NCBI GenBank assembly: GCA_045576335.1
Contig: JAZNGH010000027.1
Span: forward strand, 1 to 64,000
DNA: 64,000 nt
From: Scatosoma sp045576335
GTDB taxonomy: Bacteria > Bacillota > Clostridia > Christensenellales > Borkfalkiaceae
Reading direction: 5' to 3'
The notes beneath the pieces were generated by a model. The model was not told the origin of the DNA. It saw nothing but the letters and a program-made list of their open reading frames with translations, and did not search any database. Made by a program: the position numbers and the translations under genes. Positions 31,964-41,075 of the stretch are shown here, piece after piece; positions within the stretch are counted from its first letter, which is position 1; the number at the start of each line of letters is the position of its first letter.

Positions 31964-32992
31964 ATGATTACGCAAATCAAAACGATTACGCCCGAGAGCT
32001 TGCGCGAGGCGAAAAATATCGTAATGGACGGCGGCGTGGTGGCAATCCCGACGGAAACGGTGTACGGGCTTGGCGGCAACGCCTTTGACGATAACGCGGT
32101 CAAAAAAATCTTCGAGGTCAAGGGCAGACCCAACGACAATCCGTTGATTGCCCACGTACATAAAGAGTACGATTTATCCAAGATTGTCGATTACGACCCG
32201 CCGTACGCAAAAAAGCTCCGTGAAGCCTTTTTGCCTGGGCCTTTGACGCTCGTCTATCCCTCCAAGGGCAAGGTGAGCCCGTTCGTGTCTTGCGGCTTGG
32301 ATACGCTCGCCGTTCGCGTTCCCTCGCACGAGGGCGCACAGGCGTTTTTGAAAGAGGTGGGTATTCCTATCGTCGCGCCCAGCGCGAATTTATCCCGACA
32401 CGTCAGTCCCACTTCTGCAAAACACGTTTTTGACGATTTCAACGGCAAGATACCGCTCATTTTGGACGGCGGTAAATGCGAGGGCGGCATTGAAAGCACG
32501 GTGTGCGATTGTACGGGGGAGATACCCACGATTTTGCGCCCGGGGCTTGTCACCAAGGAAATGATAGAAAAGGTCGTCGGCGTTTGCGGGGAATATACCC
32601 CCAACTTAAAATCGGGCGAAAAGGTCAAGAGCCCGGGGGTACTGTATAAGCATTACGCACCCCGTTGCAAAACGTTGCTTTTTTCGGCTGAAAACGCAAA
32701 AAACGCAATTTTTGCGTATATGCGTGAATCCCTTGAAAATAAAGGGATTGCGGTACTTTGCGAAGAAAACGCGATTGAAGAATTTGAAAAAGTGGGTGCA
32801 AAATGCCTGAACCTCGGGAAAAATCAGGCGGAAATGGCAATGCGACTGTACGATTTGCTTCGCCAAGCGGAGCAGCTTTGCGAGGTGTTAATCGTGCTTG
32901 AACCAAGCAAAAAAGGCGGCGTAATGACGGGCGTTTTGAATCGTTTACGCAAGGCTTGCGCGTCGCAAGATATCCCGCACGAAAGCAAATAA
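31964..32992 (+). CDS. tsaC: Threonylcarbamoyl-AMP synthase (Sua5/YwlC type)
   Basis: 342-aa enzyme forming threonylcarbamoyl-AMP from threonine, bicarbonate and ATP, the first step of t6A. The YrdC domain has VVAIPTETVYGLGGNAFDDN and GRPNDNPLIAHV; the C-terminal Sua5 domain (about 220-342) has KSPGVLYKHYAPRC. The ATG follows the dnaB stop by one base, so an upstream extension within dnaB is rejected. It supplies the partner for the tsaE/tsaB genes at 6.2 kb. Confidence 0.93.
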   Translation: MITQIKTITPESLREAKNIVMDGGVVAIPTETVYGLGGNAFDDNAVKKIFEVKGRPNDNPLIAHVHKEYDLSKIVDYDPPYAKKLREAFLPGPLTLVYPSKGKVSPFVSCGLDTLAVRVPSHEGAQAFLKEVGIPIVAPSANLSRHVSPTSAKHVFDDFNGKIPLILDGGKCEGGIESTVCDCTGEIPTILRPGLVTKEMIEKVVGVCGEYTPNLKSGEKVKSPGVLYKHYAPRCKTLLFSAENAKNAIFAYMRESLENKGIAVLCEENAIEEFEKVGAKCLNLGKNQAEMAMRLYDLLRQAEQLCEVLIVLEPSKKGGVMTGVLNRLRKACASQDIPHESK

Positions 32993-33021
32993 AAACACGA
33001 AAGGAGAGGGGCAGGTACGAG

Positions 33022-33627
33022 ATGAAACGCAAAACGATAAAAAAACTCGTGGTGTTCGTATGCACGGGCAATACTTGCCGTTCCCCTATGGCGGAGGCAA
33101 TTTTTAGAAAAAGAGCGGAGGAAATGGGGCTTGTAAAGCTCAAAGTTTCGTCCGCTGGCATCAAAGCCAAGCCCAACGATTTGATGAACGAAAAATCGGC
33201 GCAAGTCCTTATGGAGAAAGGGATTGCGGTCGATTGCTTCAAGGCGAAAAAGGTGGATAAAAGGGCGTTGAAGCAGTCGCTTGCAATCGTGTGTATGACG
33301 GACGCGCAACGCGATTTATTGATGGAAATGCGCTGGCAGGTTTTGCGTGCAGAGGGCGAGGAAGAGATAGAAAACAACGTCTATTCCTTTTCCGAGCTTG
33401 CGGGCTACGAGGTGTTGGACCCGTACGGCAGGGATATCGATTGTTATCGGTACGTTTACGAGCTGCTCGCGGGGGGCATGTCTGCGTTGATTGAGAGGCT
33501 TTTGCCGATAGAAATTCAGAAAAAGCTCGTGGAAAAGCCCAAAACGAACGAGAAAAAAACGGCGGGGAAAACCGTCGCGAAAAATAATACGAAGCGGAAA
33601 AAACCGCAAAAAGGAGAAAATTTATGA
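33022..33627 (+). CDS. Low-molecular-weight phosphatase, YwlE-like
   Basis: 201-aa phosphatase. The P-loop CTGNTCRSPMAEAIF (about 15-29) has Thr before the second Cys, the residue that suits phospho-arginine in Bacillus YwlE; ordinary tyrosine phosphatases have Ile/Leu there. A C-terminal Asp-Pro (VLDPYGRD) supplies the general acid. A Lys-rich tail of about 30 residues (KPKTNEKKTAGKTVAKNNTK) is extra. Ribosome binding site is the weak GGGGCAGG. The order tsaC - phosphatase - rpiB is common in Firmicutes. Confidence 0.85.
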   Translation: MKRKTIKKLVVFVCTGNTCRSPMAEAIFRKRAEEMGLVKLKVSSAGIKAKPNDLMNEKSAQVLMEKGIAVDCFKAKKVDKRALKQSLAIVCMTDAQRDLLMEMRWQVLRAEGEEEIENNVYSFSELAGYEVLDPYGRDIDCYRYVYELLAGGMSALIERLLPIEIQKKLVEKPKTNEKKTAGKTVAKNNTKRKKPQKGENL

Positions 33628-34076
33628 AAATTGCAGTTGCTTGCGACCACGGTGGCTTGAATTTGAAAAAAGCCATGATTGCTTACGTGGAAAAGCTCGG
33701 TCACAAGGTCAAGGATTTTGGTACGTACACGACAGATTCTTGCGATTATCCCGATTTTGCCGCGGCGGCGGCAGAGGCCGTTGCGAGCGGTGAATGCGAC
33801 CGTGGTATCGTCGTTTGCTCGTCGGGTATCGGCGTTTCTATCGTTGCAAACAAAGTGCCTAAAATTCGCTGTGCACATTGTCACGACTGGTACAGCGCGA
33901 AATACACCCGCTTGCATAACGACGCGAATATGCTTGCCTTTGGCGAAAAGGTCCTTGGCGAGGGTATGATGCAGGAGATTGTTTACACGTTTTTGACCAC
34001 TGAATTCGAGGGCGGCGAACGCCACGAGCGTCGCATTGCCAAAATCAAGGCTCTGGAAGAGAAATATTGTAAATAA
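33624..34076 (+). CDS. rpiB: Ribose-5-phosphate isomerase B
   Basis: 150-aa isomerase interconverting ribose-5-phosphate and ribulose-5-phosphate. Signature segments are IAVACDHGGLNLKKAMIAYV, GIVVCSSGIGVSIVANKVP (with the active Cys) and HNDANMLAFGEKVLG. It overlaps the phosphatase stop by four bases; GAGAAAATTT precedes the ATG. LacAB-type activity is possible but the single gene favours RpiB. Confidence 0.93.
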   Translation: MKIAVACDHGGLNLKKAMIAYVEKLGHKVKDFGTYTTDSCDYPDFAAAAAEAVASGECDRGIVVCSSGIGVSIVANKVPKIRCAHCHDWYSAKYTRLHNDANMLAFGEKVLGEGMMQEIVYTFLTTEFEGGERHERRIAKIKALEEKYCK

Positions 34077-34097
34077 ACGCGTACACGGGTAGGGCAT

Positions 34098-34802
34098 ATG
34101 AAAAGAATTGTTGCAATCGGCGGGGGTGAGCTTCGCGAAAGAACGACGTTGAAAATCGACGAATACATTGCGGGGCTTGCCAAAGCAAGAGCGGGAGATA
34201 GGCGCGCAAATGCGCTGTTCATTCCGACGGCAAGTCACGATTATATGCCCTATTATAATACCTTTCATAAGGTGTATACGGGCATTTTCGATATCAAGAC
34301 GGACGTTGCGCTCACCGTTTTCAAAGAAGCGGATATGGACAAGATGCGCGCGAAATTTGAAAAAGCGGATATGATTTACGTCGGCGGCGGCGACACCGTT
34401 TTTATGATGGAGTCTTGGAAGAAAACGGGGCTTTTGCCGCTGATTGAGGACGCATACGAGCGCGGCGTGGTGCTTGCAGGGCTTTCCGCGGGCGCGATTT
34501 GCTGGTTTTCGGATATCTACACGGACTCTGCCAGCGCGAGCGGAGATATGGACGAAAAGTACGCAATGTACAAGGGCTTAAATTGGAAAAAAGGCGTAAT
34601 TTCTCCGCATTATGGCGCAAGAATGCTTGACTTTGATAAAATTGTATGCTATAATTATGCACGTGCTTACGGGATAGAGGACGACGCGGCGATTGTGTTG
34701 GAGGACGGCGAAATTATCGGCAGTCTTTCAAGCGGCGGCAAGGCGTGGCTTTTGGAAAGTAAGGACGGACAATTACAAAAAACGGAAATACCTTTAATAT
34801 AA
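34098..34802 (+). CDS. Peptidase family S51 (PepE/cyanophycinase-like)
   Basis: 234-aa cytoplasmic serine peptidase. The nucleophile is in VVLAGLSAGAICWF (about 129-142) after the IYVGGGDTVFMM loop; SPHYGARMLDF follows. S51 enzymes cleave N-terminal Asp dipeptides or related substrates; the exact substrate cannot be read. It is directly followed by tRNA-Leu. Ribosome binding site GGGTAGGG is moderate. Confidence 0.88.
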   Translation: MKRIVAIGGGELRERTTLKIDEYIAGLAKARAGDRRANALFIPTASHDYMPYYNTFHKVYTGIFDIKTDVALTVFKEADMDKMRAKFEKADMIYVGGGDTVFMMESWKKTGLLPLIEDAYERGVVLAGLSAGAICWFSDIYTDSASASGDMDEKYAMYKGLNWKKGVISPHYGARMLDFDKIVCYNYARAYGIEDDAAIVLEDGEIIGSLSSGGKAWLLESKDGQLQKTEIPLI

Positions 34803-34817
34803 GGTATTTCACAATTT

Positions 34818-34902
34818 GCGGACGTGGCGAAATTGGCAGACGCGCAGGTTTCAGGTTCCTGTGGGTAACTCCGTATGGGTTCAAGTCCCTTCGTCCGCAC
34901 CA
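34818..34902 (+). tRNA. tRNA-Leu(CAG)
   Basis: 85-nt class II tRNA. Acceptor GCGGACG/CGTCCGC, anticodon stem CAGGT...CCTG with anticodon CAG, a long variable arm, T-arm GGGTTCAAGTCCC, encoded CCA. Confidence 0.95.
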
Positions 34903-34934
34903 TATTGAGCGAACTATTCTGCTGTAATCGCTCG

Positions 34935-34962
34935 AAACCCCTGGATTTTCCAGGGGTTTTTG
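34935..34962 (+). terminator. Terminator after tRNA-Leu
   Basis: AAACCCCTGG pairs with CCAGGGGTTT over a short loop, followed by T5. Confidence 0.9.
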
Positions 34963-35068
34963 CATCTCAGAAAGCGTGATTTTAATTTTCAAAAACACAA
35001 CTGTAAAACTACTTTTTTGTGGTTTTGACAGGACTTGAACTCAACAGTCAATAAGGCAAAACAGGTTT

Positions 35069-35278
35069 ATGTATAACTTAATCAAGCAAGAGCTGGATAG
35101 GGAAGAACTTGAAATGGAAAGGCTTGCGCAAAAACAAAACGGCGACCAAAGCGACGGCGACGAAACGCCCGACGATAGCGAAGATGAAGACGAATCGCAA
35201 GCGGAAAGAGAGAAATCCTTTGAGGGCGAAGAACCCGAAGACGAGGACGAAGCCGAAGGCATGGCAATGACGATGTGA
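35069..35278 (+). CDS. Acidic 69-aa ORF, probable gene fragment
   Basis: A short helical start (MYNLIKQELDREELEMERLA) is followed by an almost continuous Asp/Glu tail. Such tails end several phage proteins, so it may be the 3' remnant of a larger gene, but nothing identifies which. It has only a weak ribosome binding site (ACAGG). A terminator at 35325 suggests that something is or was transcribed through it. Confidence 0.35.
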   Translation: MYNLIKQELDREELEMERLAQKQNGDQSDGDETPDDSEDEDESQAEREKSFEGEEPEDEDEAEGMAMTM

Positions 35279-35324
35279 GGTGATGAAAGGAAAAGGATAG
35301 ATAAAAACAAATAAACGAAAGGGT

Positions 35325-35354
35325 GCGGATTGCGTATGGCAATTCGCTTTTTTG
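35325..35354 (+). terminator. Terminator after the acidic ORF
   Basis: GCGGATTGC (35325-35333) pairs with GCAATTCGC (35339-35347), followed by T6. Confidence 0.75.
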
Positions 35355-35464
35355 ATATGTTCGCAGGGATATGCCATATTTGACTAAAAATTGGTATAGG
35401 AGATATATTCCAGCAGAGTGGATCAAGACGTTAGTGGCACAGCATGCTTAAGTAAAGGCAAAAT

Positions 35465-36235
35465 TTATAAAGATATTGTAAGAGAATTGGCGAATTGCTT
35501 GCGCCAATCGTTAGGGCTAAGAGAGGTATTCTTTTTAAATGCTTTATAAAAATGGGAATAATCGCTGAATCCGCAGTCGGTGGCGATCTGTTCTGCCGTT
35601 TGCGTGGAATTTAACAGAAGTTTTTTGGCGTTTTCGAGGCGGATGGATAATAGATAGGAAAAGGGCGTGCTTCCATATTTCTCTTTAAATAAAAGGATAA
35701 TGTAATTTTTGCTGAAATAAAATCGTTTGCACAGCATTGCAAGGGAAATGTCTTCGTTGGAATGTATGATCAGATATTCTGCGATTTCGTCGGCAACGGT
35801 CTTTTCTTTTTGACTTTTAAACAAAGCAGACAAAAGCGAGTAAAAAATTGCCTTTTGCACTACGTAACACTCTTTATGTTGAGAAACATAATGCATTTCT
35901 TCTATGAGAGATTTTAATTTTTCGTAATTAAAATTGCCACAGAGGGGAAGACAAGAATTGTTATCTTCCCATTCACCCCAAAAATGAACGTATAAGTATT
36001 GGGGGGCATTACTGGGAATTTTTCCTTCTTGAAAACCGCCTTTTCTTTGTATGTAATATTCGCCCGCTTTCACTTCAACGTCTTTGCCATCTTCTGAAAA
36101 TCTTAAAATACCGTCGAAAACCAAGAGCAATACGTCGCAATTACAAAGACGTGTGATATGGTGTTCGTTTTCATAAAAATAGCACAGAGAGGCATTGTGA
36201 TAAAGGATGGGTGAATTTAAATTGATACCGAACAT
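35465..36235 (-). CDS. AraC-family regulator of the GH127-type gene
   Basis: 256-aa regulator. The N-terminal cupin sensor (about 10-130) precedes two HTH motifs: DISLAMLCKRFYFSKNYIIL and AEQIATDCGFSDYSHFYKAF. It diverges from the GH127-type gene at 36357 and probably activates it in response to an arabinose-containing sugar, an inference from position. Its codons are more AT-rich than those of the housekeeping genes, matching the rest of this islet. Confidence 0.88.
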   Translation of the reverse strand: MFGINLNSPILYHNASLCYFYENEHHITRLCNCDVLLLVFDGILRFSEDGKDVEVKAGEYYIQRKGGFQEGKIPSNAPQYLYVHFWGEWEDNNSCLPLCGNFNYEKLKSLIEEMHYVSQHKECYVVQKAIFYSLLSALFKSQKEKTVADEIAEYLIIHSNEDISLAMLCKRFYFSKNYIILLFKEKYGSTPFSYLLSIRLENAKKLLLNSTQTAEQIATDCGFSDYSHFYKAFKKNTSLSPNDWRKQFANSLTISL

Positions 36236-36356
36236 AGTTTATCCTCCAAATATATTTTATCAAACAATTGTGATATTTGCAAGGTTTTTTGTGATAAAAG
36301 ATATGGCTTATTGAAAAAGGATTTTGTATTATAAAATAAAAAGGAGTTTTTAGAAA

Positions 36357-38174
36357 ATGAAAACTTGGAAGTATTTTGCGACAAACGAAATAGAACCTTG
36401 CGGTTGGATGAAAAGACAATTGGAGATCCAAGCGGAAGGATTAAGCGGGAACTTGGATAAAGTTTGGCGGGACGTGCGTGATAGCTCGTGGATCGGCGGA
36501 GATGCGGAAGGTTGGGAAAGAGTTCCCTATTGGTTGGACGGATTTATTCCGCTTGCATATTTATTGAAAAACGAAGATATGATTGTTCGGGCGAAAAAGT
36601 ATATCGACGCTATTGTAGAAAAGCAAAGAGAGGATGGGTGGATCTGTCCTTGTAAAGAAGAAGATATTCCTACGTACGATACATGGGCGGTGCAATTGAT
36701 ATCCAAAACCCTTACCGTATATTACGAATGCTCGAAAGATGAACGTATTCCAAACGTTATCTATAAATTGTTGAAAAATTATTATGACTTGTTATCTTCA
36801 GGGAAGATCAAACTCTTCCATTGGGGGGCATCCAGATGGTTTGAATGCCTTATTGCGATTAATTTTATCTGGAAACGTACAGGGGAAGCGTGGCTTAAAG
36901 AGCTTGCGAAAATTTTGAAAGAGCAAGGAAACGATCCCGAAAAAATGGTTGCACTTTGGAAAACGCCGCTTGCGCACGCAAGGATCGAAACGCATATCGT
37001 CAGCATTGCCATGCTTTTGAAATACGAAGCGGTTTCCTATGAAATATTAGGCGAGGACTATAAAGATAAAGCGGAATATCTTTATAACGTTTTGAAAAAT
37101 TACAACGGTACGGCTGTGGGATTGTTTACAGGAGACGAACATCTTGCCGGATTAAGTGCGAACAACGGTACGGAACTTTGCGCTGTCGTTGAGCAAATGT
37201 ATTCGTTTGAGCAGTTGTTTGCTTATACGGGGGATATAAAGTGGTTGGAGAGATTGGAGGTTTTGGCGTTTAACGCATTACCTGCAACATTTAGCGATGA
37301 TATGTGGGTACATCAATATTTACAGCAGTCCAATCAAATAAACTGTATCCGTTTTTCCTATCCTAATCATACCGTTTTTTCGACGAATCAATGGGAAGCA
37401 CATTTGTTTGGTTTAGAGCCGCATTATGGCTGTTGTACGGCAAATCTTTCGCAGGGATTTCCGAAATTTGCACTCTCGGCATTTGCATATAGCGGAGATA
37501 CAGTAATGAATACCTTGCCCGTTCCTACAAAGCTGACGGCAGAAAACTGTGAAGTGGAAATCATCACTGAGTATCCGTTTAAAAATCGGTTTTGTTATAA
37601 GCTGAAAGCCAAAAGGGATTTTACGTTTAAGATCCGTATTCCGTCTTTTGCTAAAAATCTTACCGTTGACGGAGAGGAAAGCGATTTGAGAATGCTTACG
37701 TTCCAATTAAAGGAAGGAGAAGAAAAAACGATATCCGTATCGTATAAGGCGGAAATCGAGCTTGTTGACCGTCCGCACGATTTGAAGAGTGTAAAACGCG
37801 GCTCATTAATTTTTACTTTGCCGATCGCTTACGAGAAAAAACAGTATGAATTCGAGCGAAACGGCGTAGAACGTAAATATCCTTATTGTGATTATGAATA
37901 CATAGGGAAATCTGATTGGAATTACGGTTTTTCGGACGTGCAATTCGAATGTGAAGAACGTGAGATCAACGAGTATCCGTTCTCTTCAACGAACCCTGCC
38001 GTGGTAATAAAAGCAAAAATGAAGAAAATTCCTTGGGGGAAAGAACGTTTCTTTGAGTTTGTATGCGCGCAAGTTCCGTCTTCACGTGAGCCTATCGGCG
38101 TAGAAGAAGAGAAAGAATTGTATCCGTACGGGAACGCAAAGCTTCGTATGACGGAGATGCCGTTGATCGATTAA
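36357..38174 (+). CDS. GH127/DUF1680-type glycoside hydrolase
   Basis: 605-aa intracellular enzyme without a signal peptide. The N-terminal two-thirds form the (alpha/alpha) barrel (WMKRQLEIQAEGLSGNLDKV; WIGGDAEGWERVPYWLDGFI). Paired cysteines in HYGCCTANLSQGFPKF are the expected zinc/nucleophile site of GH127 enzymes. The C-terminal third is beta-sandwich. Family members release beta-L-arabinofuranose, though DUF1680 is diverse. Ribosome binding site AAAGGAG. It is AT-richer than its surroundings and followed by a damaged esterase gene. Confidence 0.85.
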   Translation: MKTWKYFATNEIEPCGWMKRQLEIQAEGLSGNLDKVWRDVRDSSWIGGDAEGWERVPYWLDGFIPLAYLLKNEDMIVRAKKYIDAIVEKQREDGWICPCKEEDIPTYDTWAVQLISKTLTVYYECSKDERIPNVIYKLLKNYYDLLSSGKIKLFHWGASRWFECLIAINFIWKRTGEAWLKELAKILKEQGNDPEKMVALWKTPLAHARIETHIVSIAMLLKYEAVSYEILGEDYKDKAEYLYNVLKNYNGTAVGLFTGDEHLAGLSANNGTELCAVVEQMYSFEQLFAYTGDIKWLERLEVLAFNALPATFSDDMWVHQYLQQSNQINCIRFSYPNHTVFSTNQWEAHLFGLEPHYGCCTANLSQGFPKFALSAFAYSGDTVMNTLPVPTKLTAENCEVEIITEYPFKNRFCYKLKAKRDFTFKIRIPSFAKNLTVDGEESDLRMLTFQLKEGEEKTISVSYKAEIELVDRPHDLKSVKRGSLIFTLPIAYEKKQYEFERNGVERKYPYCDYEYIGKSDWNYGFSDVQFECEEREINEYPFSSTNPAVVIKAKMKKIPWGKERFFEFVCAQVPSSREPIGVEEEKELYPYGNAKLRMTEMPLID

Positions 38175-38197
38175 ATTCTTCGTGTTAAGGTGATAAA

Positions 38198-38976
38198 ATG
38201 GAAAAGGTATATAATTTTGAGTATGACGGAAACGAAGCGACGATTATCGTGCCTGAAAACGCAAACGGCGAATGGATTTGGAAAACGGAATTTTTGTATG
38301 CGTACGATCAAGCGGAACAGGCGTTGTTGAAAAAAGGGTATACTCGGGTTTATTATTCGGTCAGTGATCGTTTTGGAAGTCCTGAGGCGATTCGCTTGAT
38401 GCATAATTTTTACCGTTATATTATTAAAGCATTTCAGTTAAAAGAAAAATGTCATTTATTCGGTTTTAGCCGAGGAGGGTTATATGCATTAATTTTGCGT
38501 TATTTTACCCCGAATACGTTGCTTCCGTCTATTTGGACGCACCTGTTTTGGATTTGAAATCATGGCCGCCTGCAGATAGCAATGACCAGAAAATGTTGTT
38601 TAAAGAGTATACGCTTAATAAAGATACTTTGCAACAGTTCAAAGGGAATCCCGTTGACAAATTACAAGAGTTTTTTGCTTTGAATATTCCGCTTATGGTT
38701 GTTGCGGGCGGTATAGATCAATCAGTTCCGTTATTTGAAAATGCGGGTGTTTTGTTGGAATATTCTGCGAATAAAAAAATTTTCGTGAACAGCATTATAC
38801 AATTACAAGAGAAAGCGACCATTGGCGTGAAACAATAGAAGTTCCTTACGAAGAATTAGAAGACGAAAAAACGGGACGTTGTATCGCATTGACCGTTTGT
38901 TCTTCTGTAAAAGTGGATAAGGACGGAAGACTGCTTGTTTTAATGGGCAATAAATCGGAATATGTCCCCGAGTGAG
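38198..38976 (+). pseudogene. Frameshifted alpha/beta hydrolase (esterase)
   Basis: The first frame (38198-38557) contains the oxyanion/elbow segments FGSPEAIRLMHNF and LFGFSRGGLYALILR, with nucleophile Ser in FSRGG, then goes out of frame near 38500. The next frame (38533-38838) continues VYLDAPVLDLKSWPPADSND and IPLMVVAGGIDQSVPLFENA, then shifts again near 38790. A third frame restores ESDHWRETIEVPYEEL and ends at 38976. Read together they make a complete hydrolase of about 260 aa, broken twice. Either a decaying gene or two sequence errors. Confidence 0.8.
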
Positions 38977-39034
38977 TTCAAGTCAGTAATTAAAACTCAA
39001 TTTGCAGCAGAATTGTACATAACACACATGCAGG

Positions 39035-39058
39035 CGCACCCGTTGAGGGTGCGTTTTT
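39035..39058 (+). terminator. Terminator, copy 1 of a repeated 24-bp unit
   Basis: CGCACCC/GGGTGCG stem, 5-nt loop and T5. The 24 bp are identical to 40915-40938. It closes the sugar islet. Confidence 0.88.
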
Positions 39059-39100
39059 AACTTTAAGAAATATTAATATAGTGTAAATGATTGACTTTTG

Positions 39101-39128
39101 TTGTTGAAATTGGTAAAATATATATAAT
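39101..39128 (+). promoter_or_regulatory. Promoter of the PiT operon
   Basis: TTGTTG (39101-39106), 16-nt spacer, TATAAT (39123-39128). I do not see a clear Pho-box array here, unlike at 938 and 3141. Confidence 0.55.
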
Positions 39129-39187
39129 AGAAACTACCGTTTAGATATAAAACCAACGAAAGAGAAGGTAAAGGAGTACAATATTTT

Positions 39188-40234
39188 ATGTCTATTGTAG
39201 AGTTTTGGAGCCAAATGACGGGCAATCCGTTGCTGTTTATTGCCGTAGTATTGACGCTTGGCGTTATCTTGGTAAACGGCTGGACGGACGCCCCGAACGC
39301 CATTGCGACCTGTGTGGTAACCAGATGTATGTCCGCGAGAGCGGCGATCCTGATGGCGGCTTTGTTCAATTTCCTCGGCGTTTTCATAATGACGAAAATC
39401 AGTAACGAGGTTGCCGTAACCATTACGAGTATGGTTAATTTCGGGGAAAATTCGTCTGAAACTATCATTATCGTTCTTTGTGCGGCAATGTTTTCTATCG
39501 TTATATGGGCGACGCTTGCGTGGGTATTCGGTATCCCCACCAGCGAAAGCCACGCACTTATTGCCGGACTTACGGGAGGCGCGATGGCTCTGACCGGTTT
39601 TAATGCAATCGTTTGGAGCGAATGGAGCAAGGTCTTAATCGGTATCGTCATTTCGGTCGTGTTGGGCTTTGGGCTGGCTTGGCTGATCGGCAAGCTCATT
39701 ACGCAAATTTGTTATAATATGAACAGACCGAAAACGGAGCCGTTTTTCAAGGGCGCGCAAATTATCGGTTCTGCCGGAATGGCGTTTATGCACGGGGCAC
39801 AGGACGGGCAAAAATTTATGGGGATTATTCTTCTTTGCGTATTTACCTTGCAGGGAGGAGGCTCGATAACGACCTTTGAAATCCCGACGTGGCTCATGAT
39901 TGTTTGCTCGCTCGTTATGGCGGCGGGAACGGCGATGGGCGGAAAGAAGATTATTAAATCCGTCGGTATGGATATGGTCAAGCTCGAAAAGTATCAGGGC
40001 TTCTCTGCTGATATTGCATCTTCCATGGCGCTCGTATTTTGTTCGGTGTTCGGGCTTCCCGTTTCTACTACGCACGTAAAAACCACCTCGATTATGGGCG
40101 TGGGTGCGGTTAAGAGAGTGTCGGCGATTAACTTCGGTGTGGTCAAGGAAATGGTTATGACTTGGATACTTACTTTCCCGGGCTGCGGACTTCTTGCTTT
40201 CATAGTAACGAAGCTGTTTTTATTCATTTTTTAA
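39188..40234 (+). CDS. pit: PiT-family inorganic phosphate permease
   Basis: 348-aa membrane protein with about ten helices. The two PiT signature repeats are visible: GWTDAPNAIATCVVTR (about 31-46), and AFMHGAQDGQKFMGIIL with GLPVSTTHVKTTSIMGVG. It moves phosphate, often as a metal-phosphate complex, with a cation. The DUF47 gene 49 bp downstream is the usual partner. Ribosome binding site AAAGGAG lies 11 bp from the start. This is a second phosphate importer beside the Na/Pi symporter at 1 kb. Confidence 0.93.
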   Translation: MSIVEFWSQMTGNPLLFIAVVLTLGVILVNGWTDAPNAIATCVVTRCMSARAAILMAALFNFLGVFIMTKISNEVAVTITSMVNFGENSSETIIIVLCAAMFSIVIWATLAWVFGIPTSESHALIAGLTGGAMALTGFNAIVWSEWSKVLIGIVISVVLGFGLAWLIGKLITQICYNMNRPKTEPFFKGAQIIGSAGMAFMHGAQDGQKFMGIILLCVFTLQGGGSITTFEIPTWLMIVCSLVMAAGTAMGGKKIIKSVGMDMVKLEKYQGFSADIASSMALVFCSVFGLPVSTTHVKTTSIMGVGAVKRVSAINFGVVKEMVMTWILTFPGCGLLAFIVTKLFLFIF

Positions 40235-40283
40235 CGCAAAATTTTTCAATTAAGTAAAAAAGAGAAAAGGAGAAACATATAAA

Positions 40284-40904
40284 ATGGCAAAAGGCGATAA
40301 ATTTTATTTTGAAAACTTTGTGAGCAGTACGGATCTTTCCAAGAAAGCGGCGAATTATTTGGTCGAATGTCTTGAAAATTACGACGCGAACGAGATGGAA
40401 CGAATGCTTGAAAATATGCACGAAATCGAGCATAGTGCGGATTTGAAAAAGCACGAAATGAACGAAGCTCTCGCAAAGGCGTTCGTGACGCCCGTTGACC
40501 GCGAGGATTTGGATATGTTGAGCCATCAGCTTGACGACGTGGTGGACTTGATTGAAGAAGTTTTGCAGAAGTTCTATATTTACGACATAAAGACAATCGA
40601 CCCTCCTGCCGTCGATTTCGCAAAGAATATCGTAAAAGCCTGTGAGCTGCTCGGCAAAATTATGAACGAATTTGAGAATTTCAAGAAATCCAAAGAGCTC
40701 CGTCCTCTGATTATCGAGCTGAACGACGTGGAAGAAGAATGCGACAAGCTGTACTTGACTTCGATACGTGCGCTCACGAAAAAATCGACGGACGTTCTGG
40801 AAACGATTTCTTGGCGCAAGATATACGAAAGCCTTGAAGCATGTGCGGACGCTTGCGAGCACGTCAGCGAATGCGTCGGCTCGGTCATTATGAAGAATAC
40901 TTAA
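40284..40904 (+). CDS. DUF47 (PhoU-like) partner of PiT
   Basis: 206-aa helical protein of the DUF47/YkaA group. Landmarks are MLENMHEIEHSADLKKHEMN, TPVDREDLDMLSHQLDDVVD and CEHVSECVGSVI. Genes of this family are almost always next to a pit gene and are thought to modulate it. Ribosome binding site AAGGAGAAAC. Length is normal, and a terminator follows. Confidence 0.92.
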   Translation: MAKGDKFYFENFVSSTDLSKKAANYLVECLENYDANEMERMLENMHEIEHSADLKKHEMNEALAKAFVTPVDREDLDMLSHQLDDVVDLIEEVLQKFYIYDIKTIDPPAVDFAKNIVKACELLGKIMNEFENFKKSKELRPLIIELNDVEEECDKLYLTSIRALTKKSTDVLETISWRKIYESLEACADACEHVSECVGSVIMKNT

Positions 40905-40914
40905 TTAGTGCAGA

Positions 40915-40938
40915 CGCACCCGTTGAGGGTGCGTTTTT
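40915..40938 (+). terminator. Terminator, copy 2 of a repeated 24-bp unit
   Basis: Same 24 bp as 39035-39058, including stem, loop and T5. Confidence 0.9.
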
Positions 40939-41075
40939 GCTTGCGGATTGAAAATAAAATATTCCCGAAAAAATAATTTGAGTAATATTTTAGGGGGTCA
41001 AAATAAGATTTTAGGTTTACATTATAAAAAAAATTATGTATAATGGAAACGTGCAATAACCAAAGGAAAGGGGAA

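Noticed and set aside
35028..35066. Degenerate tRNA on the - strand
   Set aside because: Only a T-arm-like GAGTTCAAGTC is visible, with no acceptor or anticodon arm. It may be a remnant but cannot be annotated as a gene.
41043..41075. Upstream start for the second AraC gene
   Set aside because: That ATG lies within a TATAAT promoter element and lacks a ribosome binding site. ATG 41076 follows AAAGGAAAGGGG.
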